A model generated the notes under the pieces. The model had not been told where the DNA came from, searched no databases, and saw only the letters and a list, made by a program, of their open reading frames with translations. A stretch of DNA of 27,825 nt, from positions 1 through 27,825 of the forward strand of contig CAZVXF010000019.1 in NCBI GenBank assembly GCA_964630875.1, read 5' to 3'. The stretch's first letter is position 1. Each line of letters starts with the position of its first letter. Positions 8,071 to 16,215 of the stretch are shown one piece after another. The position numbers and the translations under genes are program-made. This DNA is from DAIDHZ01 sp035480255 (GTDB lineage: Bacteria > Chlamydiota > Chlamydiia > Chlamydiales > SM23-39).

Positions 8071-9076
8071 ACAAGATGTCTCTGACTCGTTGCGCAACTT
8101 CATTCACGCTAATTTGCGTCATGCATCGCAGATCTATCGGACATTCTCGTTTTAAGCATGGCGAACAACGCACTTTTTTATGAATGACTGCCTTGTTTTG
8201 TCCGTAAGGTCCGGTCACCGTAACATCCGTTGATCCAAACAGTGCGACAAGAGGTGTATTGAGTGCAGTCGCAATATGCATTGGACCGCTATCGTTGGTT
8301 ACGACAACATCACAGTCTCGAATCAGACATATTAATTCTCGAAGACTTGTGCAACCCGCTAAATTGATGACTCTTTGGGGCAAATCCTGACAGATTTTTT
8401 TCACTAGATCCATTTGACTTGAGTCTCCAAAAAAAACAACAAACACATCGTCTTTAATCAGGTCCATTGCAAGTGAGCGAAAACGGTCGACAGGCCAGCA
8501 TTTTGCTGAGCCATAAGAGGCTCCAGGATTGATCCCAACAAGTTTTTTCCCAAAATGATACCCTCTTTGATAGAGTAATTCTTTAGAGATCGCCACCTCT
8601 TTTTCCGTCACAAAAAGGCGAGGAGGCGTCGTAGAATGCTTGATCCCAAGAGGATGTAATAGTTCTTTGTATCGATCTACTTGGTGCATTTTTCTTGTGG
8701 GACACTGAATCGGATCTGTCAGTAATAAATTCCGTGGGAAAAAGGAGTATCCAATGCGTCTTTTGACATTCCCCTGCCAAAACAACCAAGCCGAAGAAAG
8801 AGAATTCGTTAAAAGAAGACCTAAATCAAACTTACCTGCTTGAATCTTTGCAATGATATTTCTTCGTTCCACACGCTTTGAGAATTGATTGTTGAGCTGA
8901 TGAAAGCAATACAGTTCATCAATTGATGTATCCATACTCAAAAGTTCGCAGATCGGATAACGACACATCGCTGTAATCGATGCTTTCGGGAAAGCTTTTC
9001 GTAAATCTGTTAAAATGGGAGTAGCCATGACCACATCTCCAACCCAATTCGGCATTCTTACAATTATGCTTTCCAT
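8063..9076 (-). CDS. waaF: ADP-heptose:LPS heptosyltransferase II family protein (GT9)
   Basis: 337 aa from ATG 9076. A GT-B glycosyltransferase of family 9, which adds heptose to the LPS inner core at the cytosolic face of the inner membrane. Seen: N-terminal MPNWVGDVVMATPIL, which carries the catalytic-Asp region of WaaF, GINPGASYGSAKCWP (WaaF-like GA..G.AK.WP), INLAGCTSLRELICLI, TNDSGPMHIATALNTP and ALFGSTDVTVTGPYG. The C-terminus has a Cys-rich stretch (CSPCLKRECPIDLRC) seen in this family. The open frame runs up to 9235, but that part overlaps ruvC and reads like non-coding sequence. First gene of a minus-strand operon with the fusion enzyme and gpsA. Whether the sugar is really heptose cannot be told from the sequence. 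Confidence 0.85.
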   Translation of the reverse strand: MESIIVRMPNWVGDVVMATPILTDLRKAFPKASITAMCRYPICELLSMDTSIDELYCFHQLNNQFSKRVERRNIIAKIQAGKFDLGLLLTNSLSSAWLFWQGNVKRRIGYSFFPRNLLLTDPIQCPTRKMHQVDRYKELLHPLGIKHSTTPPRLFVTEKEVAISKELLYQRGYHFGKKLVGINPGASYGSAKCWPVDRFRSLAMDLIKDDVFVVFFGDSSQMDLVKKICQDLPQRVINLAGCTSLRELICLIRDCDVVVTNDSGPMHIATALNTPLVALFGSTDVTVTGPYGQNKAVIHKKVRCSPCLKRECPIDLRCMTQISVNEVAQRVRDILYV

Positions 9077-9112
9077 TGACAAATCCGTTAAATATAAACA
9101 GAATAATCGAAT

Positions 9113-9610
9113 ATGGACAAAAAAGAAATCATTCTTGGAATTGACCCTGGAACTCGAATCACTGGATATGGGATTATTGTCGTAGGCCATCCAATGATTG
9201 CTTTGGATTTTGGCTGCATTCGCCCCCCTGCTCATCTTCCTTTAGAACAACGTTACAAAATCATTTTCGAAAGTGTCGAAGCCCTGATTCACCAATATTC
9301 CCCCACATTAGTTGCCGTTGAATCCCAATTCGTGTTGAAAAATGCACAAAGCGCAATTAAACTAGGAATGGCAAAAGGAATGGTCATACTTGCAGCTGCG
9401 CGAAAAAACATCCCAGTCAAAGAATTTGCCCCAAAAAAAGCAAAACAAGCAATTGTCGGAACAGGAAACGCAAGTAAATTTCAAGTGCAGAAAATGATTC
9501 AAATATTGCTTCAATTACCCACTCTCCCGCAACCCCAAGACGCATCTGATGCATTAGCACTCGCCATTTGCGCCTCCCACCAAAGGACATCTATATGTAC
9601 GATTCGATGA
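9113..9610 (+). CDS. ruvC: Holliday junction endodeoxyribonuclease RuvC
   Basis: Resolves Holliday junctions in recombinational repair together with RuvAB; acts as a dimer. 165 aa. The acidic catalytic residues are visible: Asp11 (GIDPGTRITGYG), Glu70 (VAVESQF), Asp143 and Asp146 (DASDALALAI). The ORF starts 36 bp from the divergent waaF-like gene, so both promoters must sit in or near this short gap. It overlaps ruvA by 16 nt. Confidence 0.95.
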   Translation: MDKKEIILGIDPGTRITGYGIIVVGHPMIALDFGCIRPPAHLPLEQRYKIIFESVEALIHQYSPTLVAVESQFVLKNAQSAIKLGMAKGMVILAAARKNIPVKEFAPKKAKQAIVGTGNASKFQVQKMIQILLQLPTLPQPQDASDALALAICASHQRTSICTIR

Positions 9611-10185
9611 AAGGTATTTTAAAAGAAAAAGAACCTTTAAAAGCAGTGATTGAAGTCAATGGCATTGGATATCGGCTGACAATTCCCCTGAACACTTTTA
9701 CGCAATTGCCCAGTCTTGAATCTTCTGTTTTTCTCTATCTTTCACAAGTCATTCGTGAAGACTCAAACACACTCTACGCCTTTTTAGAAAAACAAGAACG
9801 CGATTTATTCGAAGTCTTAATCACACTTTCTGGCATCGGCCCCAAAACTGCCGTTGGCATCATCGGTCACATGGACATGAACACTTTTCATCATGCAATT
9901 CTTGCTGCTGATACGCGTATATTAAGTAAACTTCCTGGCATTGGCAAAAAAACCGCTGAGAGACTTGTGTTAGAAATGCGCGATAAAATCAAAGACAAAA
10001 AAGATCCCAAAGCCTCCATCCGATTCTCGGTCGGCGATACGCTTTTGAACGATGCGATCAACGCCCTCATGAATTTGGGTTATGGACCAATGGACGCACA
10101 AAAAGCGGTAAAAACAGCAAGAGACGATGCGTTAGAGGAAAAAGACCTCGGCAAACTCATCACCCTTGCTCTAAAAAAGATTTAA
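9595..10185 (+). CDS. ruvA: Holliday junction branch migration protein RuvA
   Basis: Tetrameric junction-binding subunit that loads the RuvB motor. 196 aa from ATG 9595. This start has a good Shine-Dalgarno (AAGGA at 9583-9587, 7 nt away), inside the end of ruvC, which suggests translational coupling; a TTG at 9568 is rejected. Seen: N-terminal OB-fold (about 1-65), two helix-hairpin-helix motifs LSGIGPKTA (78-86) and LPGIGKKTA (113-121), and a C-terminal domain III (about 150-196) with the usual NLGY motif that contacts RuvB. ruvB is not in the window. Confidence 0.95.
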   Translation: MYDSMKGILKEKEPLKAVIEVNGIGYRLTIPLNTFTQLPSLESSVFLYLSQVIREDSNTLYAFLEKQERDLFEVLITLSGIGPKTAVGIIGHMDMNTFHHAILAADTRILSKLPGIGKKTAERLVLEMRDKIKDKKDPKASIRFSVGDTLLNDAINALMNLGYGPMDAQKAVKTARDDALEEKDLGKLITLALKKI

Positions 10186-10221
10186 CCATTTTTAGTCATC
10201 TTATGTGATAAAATTGTTCGC

Positions 10222-11571
10222 ATGAACGACGATACAATAGCCGCCATTGCAACTCCCAGCGGAGAAGGGGCCATTTCGATGATCCGCATCTCTGGACGCG
10301 ATGCTTTTCCGATTGCTCAAAAAATTTTTAGCGGCCAAATACACAAATACGCATCTCACAGCGCACACTATGGAAAAATTCTTGATCGAGCCGGAAATGT
10401 ACTCGACTCCGTTCTGCTCTTAATTATGCACTCTCCGCGGTCATATACCGGAGAAGATTCTATAGAAATTTGTTGTCACGGAGGAAGTCTCATTACTCGT
10501 AAAGTTCTGCAAAGAGTTTACGAAGCTGGCTGTAGACCTGCAAATCCAGGAGAATTTTCACTCCGCGCCTATCTCAATGGGAAACTCGATCTTGCGCAGG
10601 CAGAAGCAGTCCAACAATTGATTCATGCAAAAAATGAACTCGCGCTAAAAGCTGCGGAACATCAACTTGAAGGCGCACTTTCCACTCGAATCAGTCAATT
10701 TCAAAAGGATCTTACGACCACTGCTGCCATCCTAGAGGCATCTGTTGACTTTCCTGAAGAAGGTCTCGAATTTGCGACCATCGATGAGCTCTGCTCTTCT
10801 CTTGAAGAAATTTGCAAACGGATGGAGCAACTTCGCAACACCTTCGATCATGGCAAAATTCTTCATCATGGGATTTCGCTTTGCCTCCTGGGTTCCCCAA
10901 ACGTCGGGAAATCTTCATTGATGAACGCATTACTTGGGAAAGAAAGGGCAATTGTCACAGATATTGCCGGCACCACACGCGATCTTCTGGAAGAAGACCT
11001 TCGTCTTGGATCACTCCATTTTCGTCTCATCGATACAGCAGGCATTCGAACAACGAATGAAGTCGTTGAGCAAGAAGGCATTCGCAGATCACAAAAAACA
11101 ATGAAAGATGCAGATCTTGTATTGCTTCTTCTCGATGCAAGTCAACCACTGACTGAAAATGACTATGAATTGATTCGGACAGTGCCGAGTGAAAAAACAA
11201 TTCTTGTTTGGAATAAAACAGATCTTCAAAAACCGACTTCTGCAGTCTCGTGGCACGCGTCTGTTGAAATTTCTGCAAAAGAAAGACAAGGCCTCGAAAA
11301 GTTACAAAATGCCATTGAAAACTTGATCTGGGAAAAAGGACATCCGTCTAAAGAAGAGGTGACGATCACTCAGTTGCGTCATTATACAGCCCTTCAAAAT
11401 GCAATCGACTATTGTCAGGCTGTGATCCATGGTTTGAAACAGGGCGTATCCCCTGAATTCACATCTTCTGATCTCCGCTTTTGCTTAAATGAACTCGGAA
11501 CCATCATCGGAACGAATGTGACAGAAGACATTCTCTCCGCAATTTTCAGCAAATTCTGCCTTGGGAAATAA
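10222..11571 (+). CDS. mnmE: tRNA modification GTPase MnmE (TrmE/ThdF)
   Basis: With MnmG it installs the carboxymethylaminomethyl group on wobble U34 of certain tRNAs. 449 aa, a full-length protein. Seen: N-terminal folate-binding domain beginning MNDDTIAAIATPSGEGAIS, a helical domain interrupted by the G domain with P-loop GSPNVGKSS (about 222-230), TDIAGTTRD, DTAGIR and NKTD, and the conserved C-terminal Cys motif here ending C-L-G-K. It lies 36 nt after ruvA and 10 nt before nth. Its partner mnmG is also in this window, 11 kb away. The mnmE-nth adjacency matches the Chlamydia order I recall. Confidence 0.95.
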   Translation: MNDDTIAAIATPSGEGAISMIRISGRDAFPIAQKIFSGQIHKYASHSAHYGKILDRAGNVLDSVLLLIMHSPRSYTGEDSIEICCHGGSLITRKVLQRVYEAGCRPANPGEFSLRAYLNGKLDLAQAEAVQQLIHAKNELALKAAEHQLEGALSTRISQFQKDLTTTAAILEASVDFPEEGLEFATIDELCSSLEEICKRMEQLRNTFDHGKILHHGISLCLLGSPNVGKSSLMNALLGKERAIVTDIAGTTRDLLEEDLRLGSLHFRLIDTAGIRTTNEVVEQEGIRRSQKTMKDADLVLLLLDASQPLTENDYELIRTVPSEKTILVWNKTDLQKPTSAVSWHASVEISAKERQGLEKLQNAIENLIWEKGHPSKEEVTITQLRHYTALQNAIDYCQAVIHGLKQGVSPEFTSSDLRFCLNELGTIIGTNVTEDILSAIFSKFCLGK

Positions 11572-11581
11572 TTCATTAATT

Positions 11582-12220
11582 ATGAAAGCAAAACAAATTG
11601 CCAAAATCCTCGATCAATACTTTCCAAACCCTAAAATTCCTCTCGATTCAAAAGACCCTTTCACCCTTTTAATTGCAGTTCTTTTGTCTGCACAATGCAC
11701 AGATAAACGAGTCAATCAGATCACTCCGCTCCTATTTAACAGAGCCGATACGCCTCAGAAAATGATTCGACTCTCGCCAAAGGAAATCGAAGAGATCATT
11801 CGACCCTGTGGGCTTGCCAAAACAAAATCTAACGCGATTTGGCAACTTTCTTGCGATTTGATTGAAAAGCATCATTCTTCCGTTCCAAATACGATGGAAA
11901 AGCTCATTGAATTGCCCGGAGTGGGGCGTAAAACCGCATCTGTTGTACTGATTCACGCTTTTGATATTCCAGCGTTTCCTGTCGACACACATATTCATCG
12001 TTGTGCGGCGCGTTGGGGTTTATCTTCTGGAAAATCTGTGAAACAAACAGAAGCAGACTTGAAAAAACTGTTCCCTGAAAAATCCTGGAAAAAATTGCAT
12101 TTGCAAATGATTCTTTTTGCTAGGCAATATTGTCCTGCAAGAGGACACAACCCGAAGTTGTGTCCTATCTGTTCCCAATTAGAACGAGTATCTAAAGTTC
12201 AAAGAAAACCCACCAAATAG
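11582..12220 (+). CDS. nth: Endonuclease III (DNA glycosylase/AP lyase), atypical Fe-S loop
   Basis: Removes oxidised pyrimidines from DNA and cleaves the abasic site. 212 aa from ATG 11582; a TTG at 11561 overlapping mnmE is less likely. Seen: helix-hairpin-helix LPGVGRKTAS with catalytic Lys117, and FPVDTHIHR with catalytic Asp135. The Fe-S loop is unusual. E. coli has C-x6-C-x2-C-x5-C, whereas here the pattern is Cys184-x9-Cys194-x2-Cys197-x5-Val, so the spacing is 3 residues longer and the fourth Cys is absent. A perfect 10-bp palindrome in the DNA lies exactly in this loop. The catalytic fold appears intact; an intact 4Fe-4S cluster is doubtful. The last 42 nt overlap the convergent outer-membrane protein gene. 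Confidence 0.9.
   Translation: MKAKQIAKILDQYFPNPKIPLDSKDPFTLLIAVLLSAQCTDKRVNQITPLLFNRADTPQKMIRLSPKEIEEIIRPCGLAKTKSNAIWQLSCDLIEKHHSSVPNTMEKLIELPGVGRKTASVVLIHAFDIPAFPVDTHIHRCAARWGLSSGKSVKQTEADLKKLFPEKSWKKLHLQMILFARQYCPARGHNPKLCPICSQLERVSKVQRKPTK
12142..12166. repeat. Perfect 10-bp palindrome inside nth
   Basis: AGGACACAAC (12142-12151), loop CCGAA, GTTGTGTCCT (12157-12166). A TGTCCT at 12131-12136 could pair alternatively with AGGACA (12142-12147). It encodes the residues between the first and second Cys of the endonuclease III Fe-S loop, where 3 extra residues sit. No T-run follows on either strand, so it is not a typical terminator, although it lies near the convergent nth/omp ends. Confidence 0.6.
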
Positions 12221-13057
12221 GTACGTATTTTTTGGCATCCCAAGAACAATCCCCAATGCTTTTGCTGTTGTTTTACCATCTTGCCAATATTCGAAAAATG
12301 GTTTTAGAATAAGTGAGCAACGATTTTCACAGCACAACACGTAAGTCAGTGGAAGCTCAACAAACACGTTTGCCAATGTATATTCCGTCATCCAGCGAGC
12401 GCCATCTAACGGATCGATCCTCACAGTCGGATATGCTTGCGGTCTCCACTGGAAATTCAGTCCAAGATACCAATCTTGAGAAAAGTTCCAATTTGACACG
12501 AACCCTACTGGAACATACAGTGTATTATAGAACAAAGCCACACTACTTCCGCCTGTAGAGAGATCATGGCTAATATGTCTATAACCTAAACCCGTAAAGA
12601 CTGAAACTAACCAATCTCCGCAACAATCTCCGAATGTATACCCCAATCTTGCTTGAGTATCGATATCAAATAAATCGCGCTTTACAGAGTCTTCAACGGT
12701 TCCCTGTCTCCAAGCAAAAGTCACTCCCTGATAAATACTCTTCACGCTCTGATATTCGAAGAGCGCCTGAATTCCTCCCATATTGCCACTCAAATGATCG
12801 CGATCTTCGGGCTTCAAGTATGCATAGGTATAACTTCCCCCGATTTCAACATGATATTTCGGAAAACAGGGAAGACAACAATCTGTTTCGCAATAAACCT
12901 GTCCCGTCTCATCTCTTGGAGGATTTGAGCGATTATATCGTGCTGTTTCGGAAGAAGCGTTGCTCCTTAATTCAACAAGATTGCATCTTTCTGTATCTTG
13001 CGCATAAGACGCAATTCCCATCACCACAAAATAAAGAAAAAAAATTCGTTTCCACAT
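12179..13057 (-). CDS. Secreted Cys-rich outer-membrane beta-barrel protein
   Basis: 292 aa from ATG 13057, preceded by a TTG at 13066 that is less likely. Seen: signal peptide (about 1-19, cleavage after ASYA), then alternating short polar/aromatic stretches typical of beta-strands (YHVEIGGSYTYAYL, GVTFAWRQGTV, ARLGYTF, WYLGLNFQWRP), ending in FGGFSLNFRYSF with the terminal Phe recognised by the BAM machinery. Ten cysteines, including three CC pairs, suggest disulfide cross-linking as in chlamydial envelope proteins. Likely a small porin-like or MOMP-like barrel, but I do not recognise a specific family. Tail-to-tail overlap of 42 nt with nth; the 5' side faces a 64-bp palindrome. Confidence 0.75.
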   Translation of the reverse strand: MWKRIFFLYFVVMGIASYAQDTERCNLVELRSNASSETARYNRSNPPRDETGQVYCETDCCLPCFPKYHVEIGGSYTYAYLKPEDRDHLSGNMGGIQALFEYQSVKSIYQGVTFAWRQGTVEDSVKRDLFDIDTQARLGYTFGDCCGDWLVSVFTGLGYRHISHDLSTGGSSVALFYNTLYVPVGFVSNWNFSQDWYLGLNFQWRPQAYPTVRIDPLDGARWMTEYTLANVFVELPLTYVLCCENRCSLILKPFFEYWQDGKTTAKALGIVLGMPKNTYLFGGFSLNFRYSF

Positions 13058-13079
13058 ATCTACCAACCTACAGTTATTA

Positions 13080-13143
13080 GAGGGAATTGCAAAACTCGCT
13101 TTGTGCGCAAAATGTAATGATTGTTTTCATTTGCAATTCCCTC
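13080..13143. repeat. 64-bp palindrome with 14-bp inverted ends and ATTA flanks (MITE-like)
   Basis: GAGGGAATTGCAAA (13080-13093) and TTTGCAATTCCCTC (13130-13143) are perfect reverse complements around a 36-bp centre. The tetranucleotide ATTA immediately precedes (13076-13079) and follows (13144-13147) the arms, as a target-site duplication would. The centre contains TTTGTGCGCAAA, itself nearly palindromic. It sits between two divergent secreted-protein genes, so an operator or a leader hairpin is the alternative reading. Confidence 0.6.
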
Positions 13144-13265
13144 ATTAGACTCATTCTTATATTTTTTTACGAAAAAAGTCTAAAAAAATATCAAAAAAAT
13201 TCTTTTCTGGAAAATTGTCGTTCAAATTGTGTATATTCTTTTTTTTAAAAATGGAGTATCCAGTG

Positions 13266-14711
13266 ATGCGTGCACTCTTTTCAATCCTAGTCCTTTGCCT
13301 TACGACATGCTTTGGCGCCCCTGATTATCTGACTGTCAATCTCCTCAATCAGAGTGGATACACGGATGATCAGGTATATATCGTCATTACTGCAAGAGAT
13401 GAAGCAGGGAACCTACAATGGGGACAGATCGATACAGGAACTGGAATTGTGACTGGGGTGAACGCAACGGGAAATAGCAAAACCTACAGTGTATCATTAC
13501 ATAATCTTCATAGTCTTCAAATTCCTAAACTTTTTTCGGGACTTATTTGGTTTTCGATTAACAATAAGTTAGATTTCGATGCAGGAACACAACCAAATCC
13601 ATTAAGCTCTGGAGATCCTAATTATCTCACTAATTATGACATTATCGAGTTTACTTTTAACCCCGATCATCCGACATCAGATCAAGCTGTCCAAGCAGAT
13701 GCAACTGCAGTCTCCTTTTTCTCCATTCCATTGCATATTTCTCTCAGTAATGCCCACAGCTTAAGCAAAGAAACAGGTCTGACTCAATCGAGAAGCGAGA
13801 TCATGTCTCGTGCAGCCTCTGTATTCAGTTCGGCATCGTCGCCTGAAAACGTTCAATGGAATAAACTATTTTTGCGCAATAATGGGAATATTCTTCGCCT
13901 GATGTCTCCAGGCAAATCCATGTCATTCCCCTCTTTTGATCCTAACTATTTAGATAATGAACCTGCCTATGACTACAGTTACATCTCAAACATTTGGACA
14001 GGAGCGAACGCGTTTTATCGACAACACGCAACGTTGAACATCGCGGCAAAGCTACCTCTCGCTCCGATTACATATAATTACACAGGACAAGTCCAACCTG
14101 ACAATACATTCCTTTTTACCTCATCAAATGGAGGACCTCAAATCATCTTTCTAGCACCTGTAACAGGGCCTGTTCAAACTGAGACCACCACGTATCGAAT
14201 TTTCTCATCATTGAGTTTATCAGGATCAAGACCTGTCGCTGGATCAGCAGAAGATGTCGTTACGAGATTATTCGAAGGAGCCATTATCACAGGCCTTCTT
14301 CCTCTCCCTCCAGGCCAAACTTTATCCCTCGATTACCTCCAGTCAAATCAAAGCAATTACTACCAAAACAACCCATTTTTGAGACATGGAAACGGAAAAT
14401 CAATCCTGAATCCTTCATTTACATCTGATGATTTGCTCACCTTTTACGCTGACTTTATCTGCCAACAGAAAGATGTCCTTTCCACAGTTGCACTCACCCC
14501 CTCATGCGCATTATCTAGCAGTGGATCGAATACTTCTTCCTCTTCGAGGCTAATTGGAGGACCATGGTACGATCTTTATTCCAAAGCTCTCCATTCATTA
14601 GGCTATATTTATACGACTGGTTATGACGATAGTCTCTGGCCACAGGTGTTGGTGAGTGGGCCATATGACAAGGATGTGCCTCTAATCATCACTATAGGAT
14701 CTGTGAATTAG
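13266..14711 (+). CDS. Secreted GH64/thaumatin-like (beta-1,3-glucanase-like) protein
   Basis: 481 aa from ATG 13266, with GGAG at 13253-13256, 9 nt upstream; GTG 13263 is also possible. Seen: signal peptide (1-18, cleavage near CFGA). Features I associate with family GH64 (thaumatin-fold laminaripentaose-producing beta-1,3-glucanases) are NQSGYTDDQVYIVITA, GLIWFSINNKL, the DPNYLTNYDIIEFTF strand with Glu128, SFFSIPLHISL, and a C-terminal LYSKALHSLGYIYTTGYDD resembling the family's Y-x-LH...YaFaYDD end. Where family members carry Asp in a VDFFG-type strand, this one appears to have Ser150, so it may bind rather than cut glucan. The family call is from motif memory and is moderately sure. A plausible target is host or cyst-wall beta-glucan; that is inference. 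Convergent with the response regulator gene, 13 nt away. Confidence 0.65.
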   Translation: MRALFSILVLCLTTCFGAPDYLTVNLLNQSGYTDDQVYIVITARDEAGNLQWGQIDTGTGIVTGVNATGNSKTYSVSLHNLHSLQIPKLFSGLIWFSINNKLDFDAGTQPNPLSSGDPNYLTNYDIIEFTFNPDHPTSDQAVQADATAVSFFSIPLHISLSNAHSLSKETGLTQSRSEIMSRAASVFSSASSPENVQWNKLFLRNNGNILRLMSPGKSMSFPSFDPNYLDNEPAYDYSYISNIWTGANAFYRQHATLNIAAKLPLAPITYNYTGQVQPDNTFLFTSSNGGPQIIFLAPVTGPVQTETTTYRIFSSLSLSGSRPVAGSAEDVVTRLFEGAIITGLLPLPPGQTLSLDYLQSNQSNYYQNNPFLRHGNGKSILNPSFTSDDLLTFYADFICQQKDVLSTVALTPSCALSSSGSNTSSSSRLIGGPWYDLYSKALHSLGYIYTTGYDDSLWPQVLVSGPYDKDVPLIITIGSVN

Positions 14712-14724
14712 TAAGATCAGCGGG

Positions 14725-15423
14725 TTAGTAGATCGCGTCTTCGCGGAAGCGATAGCCCACCCCACGAACGGTTTCAATCCAGTCGAAGGTGGGTCCGAGC
14801 TTTTTGCGTAGTGATGCGATATGTACGTCAATATTTCGATCGACAATCCCACCGATTTCATCGCTAATGTCAGTGAGGAGTTGATTGCGCGTCAGAACTC
14901 TGCCTCGATGTGAAACTAATTTTCGAAGAATCCCGAATTCAGAGAGCGTTAATGGATAGCTCTTATCTTTCAAACGCAAAAGGTATCGTTCAATATCAAG
15001 AGTAAAATCACCAAATTTAACCATCATTTTTGGTGTTTCTGTTTCTCTACATCTTCGAAGAACTGCTTTCACCCTTGAAAAAAGCACTTTGGGTGAGAAA
15101 GGTTTTGGGACGTAATCATCCGCACCGAGTTCTAAACCCAAAACAACATCGATCTCTTCCCCTCGGGCTGAGAGAATAATCACAGGGATGTTTTTGGTTT
15201 CAGGATTGGATTTGATTTTCCGACAAACATCTAATCCATTTTCTCCTGGAAGCATCACATCAAGAATAACCAAATCAGGCTTATCTCTCACAACAGCTGC
15301 ATAGCCATTGATTCCATCGCCAAAAAGTTGAATTTTATAGCCGGACATCTCTGCTTGCATTTTGACAAGAGATGCAATGTCTTCCTCATCTTCGATCATG
15401 ATGATTTGTGCATTTAATGACAT
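14725..15423 (-). CDS. OmpR/PhoB-family response regulator
   Basis: 232 aa. Receiver domain (1-120): acidic pocket Glu11/Asp12, phospho-acceptor Asp55 (LVILDVMLPGENG), Ser/Thr switch region LSARGEE, Lys107 (PKPF). C-terminal winged-helix DNA-binding domain (about 135-228): LTLSEFGILRKLVSHRGRVLTRNQL, NIDVHIASLRKKLG, IETVRGVGYRF. All phosphorylation residues are intact, unlike the atypical chlamydial regulator ChxR. It starts 3 nt after the murI stop and is the last gene of the Tol-Pal/murI run, so it is probably co-transcribed. No sensor kinase is nearby. Its targets cannot be read from the sequence. Confidence 0.9.
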   Translation of the reverse strand: MSLNAQIIMIEDEEDIASLVKMQAEMSGYKIQLFGDGINGYAAVVRDKPDLVILDVMLPGENGLDVCRKIKSNPETKNIPVIILSARGEEIDVVLGLELGADDYVPKPFSPKVLFSRVKAVLRRCRETETPKMMVKFGDFTLDIERYLLRLKDKSYPLTLSEFGILRKLVSHRGRVLTRNQLLTDISDEIGGIVDRNIDVHIASLRKKLGPTFDWIETVRGVGYRFREDAIY

Positions 15424-15426
15424 AAG

Positions 15427-16215
15427 CTATTCTTTATACTCTGACAAACTGTTCTCTTCAATAAGATTCACAAGCGTCGATCGTACAGGATGCCCTAAAA
15501 TGCGACTTGCCTTCTCTGAAAAGTTCGTTTCTGTCGCAAAAAATTGATATTGTGGTGAGCCTGACGCATTGAGCAGATTTTCTTTGCTCAAGAATGCTTT
15601 CACTTCCCGCACTGTATTTTCTGCAGAATCAAGGATTGGAATATCGATCGCTTGTTGAAAAATGGGTTTAATTAAAGGATAGTGCGTGCAGGCAAGTAAG
15701 ATCGCATCAACACTCGGAATTGGTTTTAAATATTCCTGAACAACTTTTTCAATTTCTCTATCTTGGGATTCGATCATAGGAGCGAGTTTTGGACATGGAA
15801 CTGAATAGACTTCTATCTGTGGATATAATAAGCGAATATTTTTTTCATACACCCCTGACTGAATTGTCCTTTCAGTTCCTAAAATTGCCACTTTCTTACA
15901 GGCGGGGATCTCTCCGATCGCTTGAATCCCACCTTGAATCACATTGATAATTGGAATCGAAAAATGTTCTGAAAAAACACTGCTCACTGTATGGCAAGCA
16001 AAGATGATCAACTTCACATGTTGTTTCTGAAAAAAACCCAGTGCTTCATTAGTAAATTGTGCAATGCTTGCACGATCACGACTTCCATATGGCATGCGTA
16101 AATTATCGGCAAGATAGAGGATGTTTTCGCAAGGAAGCGCCTCTTTCAAAGCCTTGACTACAGTAAGCCCACCAATTCCTGAATCGAAAATTGCAATCGG
16201 TTGTTTATGGGACAT
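15427..16215 (-). CDS. murI: Glutamate racemase
   Basis: Makes D-glutamate for peptidoglycan from L-glutamate by a cofactor-independent two-cysteine mechanism. 262 aa from ATG 16215; a TTG at 16230 is unlikely. Seen: IAIFDSGIGGLTV with Asp11-Ser12, ADNLRMPYGSR, first catalytic Cys74 in FACHTVSS, and second catalytic Cys176 in LLACTHYPLI. The usual ACNT motif reads A-C-H-T here (His75 for Asn) and LGCTH reads LACTH. It overlaps the LysM lipoprotein gene by 11 nt and is followed 3 nt later by the response regulator. Chlamydia species lack murI as I recall, which supports an environmental chlamydial source. Confidence 0.9.
   Translation of the reverse strand: MSHKQPIAIFDSGIGGLTVVKALKEALPCENILYLADNLRMPYGSRDRASIAQFTNEALGFFQKQHVKLIIFACHTVSSVFSEHFSIPIINVIQGGIQAIGEIPACKKVAILGTERTIQSGVYEKNIRLLYPQIEVYSVPCPKLAPMIESQDREIEKVVQEYLKPIPSVDAILLACTHYPLIKPIFQQAIDIPILDSAENTVREVKAFLSKENLLNASGSPQYQFFATETNFSEKASRILGHPVRSTLVNLIEENSLSEYKE

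Noticed and set aside
8071..8103. Upstream ATG 8103 as start of the fusion enzyme
   Set aside because: It would lengthen the overlap with the preceding gene to 41 nt, has no ribosome-binding site and adds residues without family similarity.
12313..13080. Plus-strand open frames across the outer-membrane protein gene
   Set aside because: They lie antisense to a gene with signal peptide and barrel end, contain no recognisable motif and have no ribosome-binding site.
14725..15423. Chlamydial atypical regulator ChxR
   Set aside because: The phospho-acceptor Asp55 and the acidic pocket are intact, whereas ChxR lacks them.
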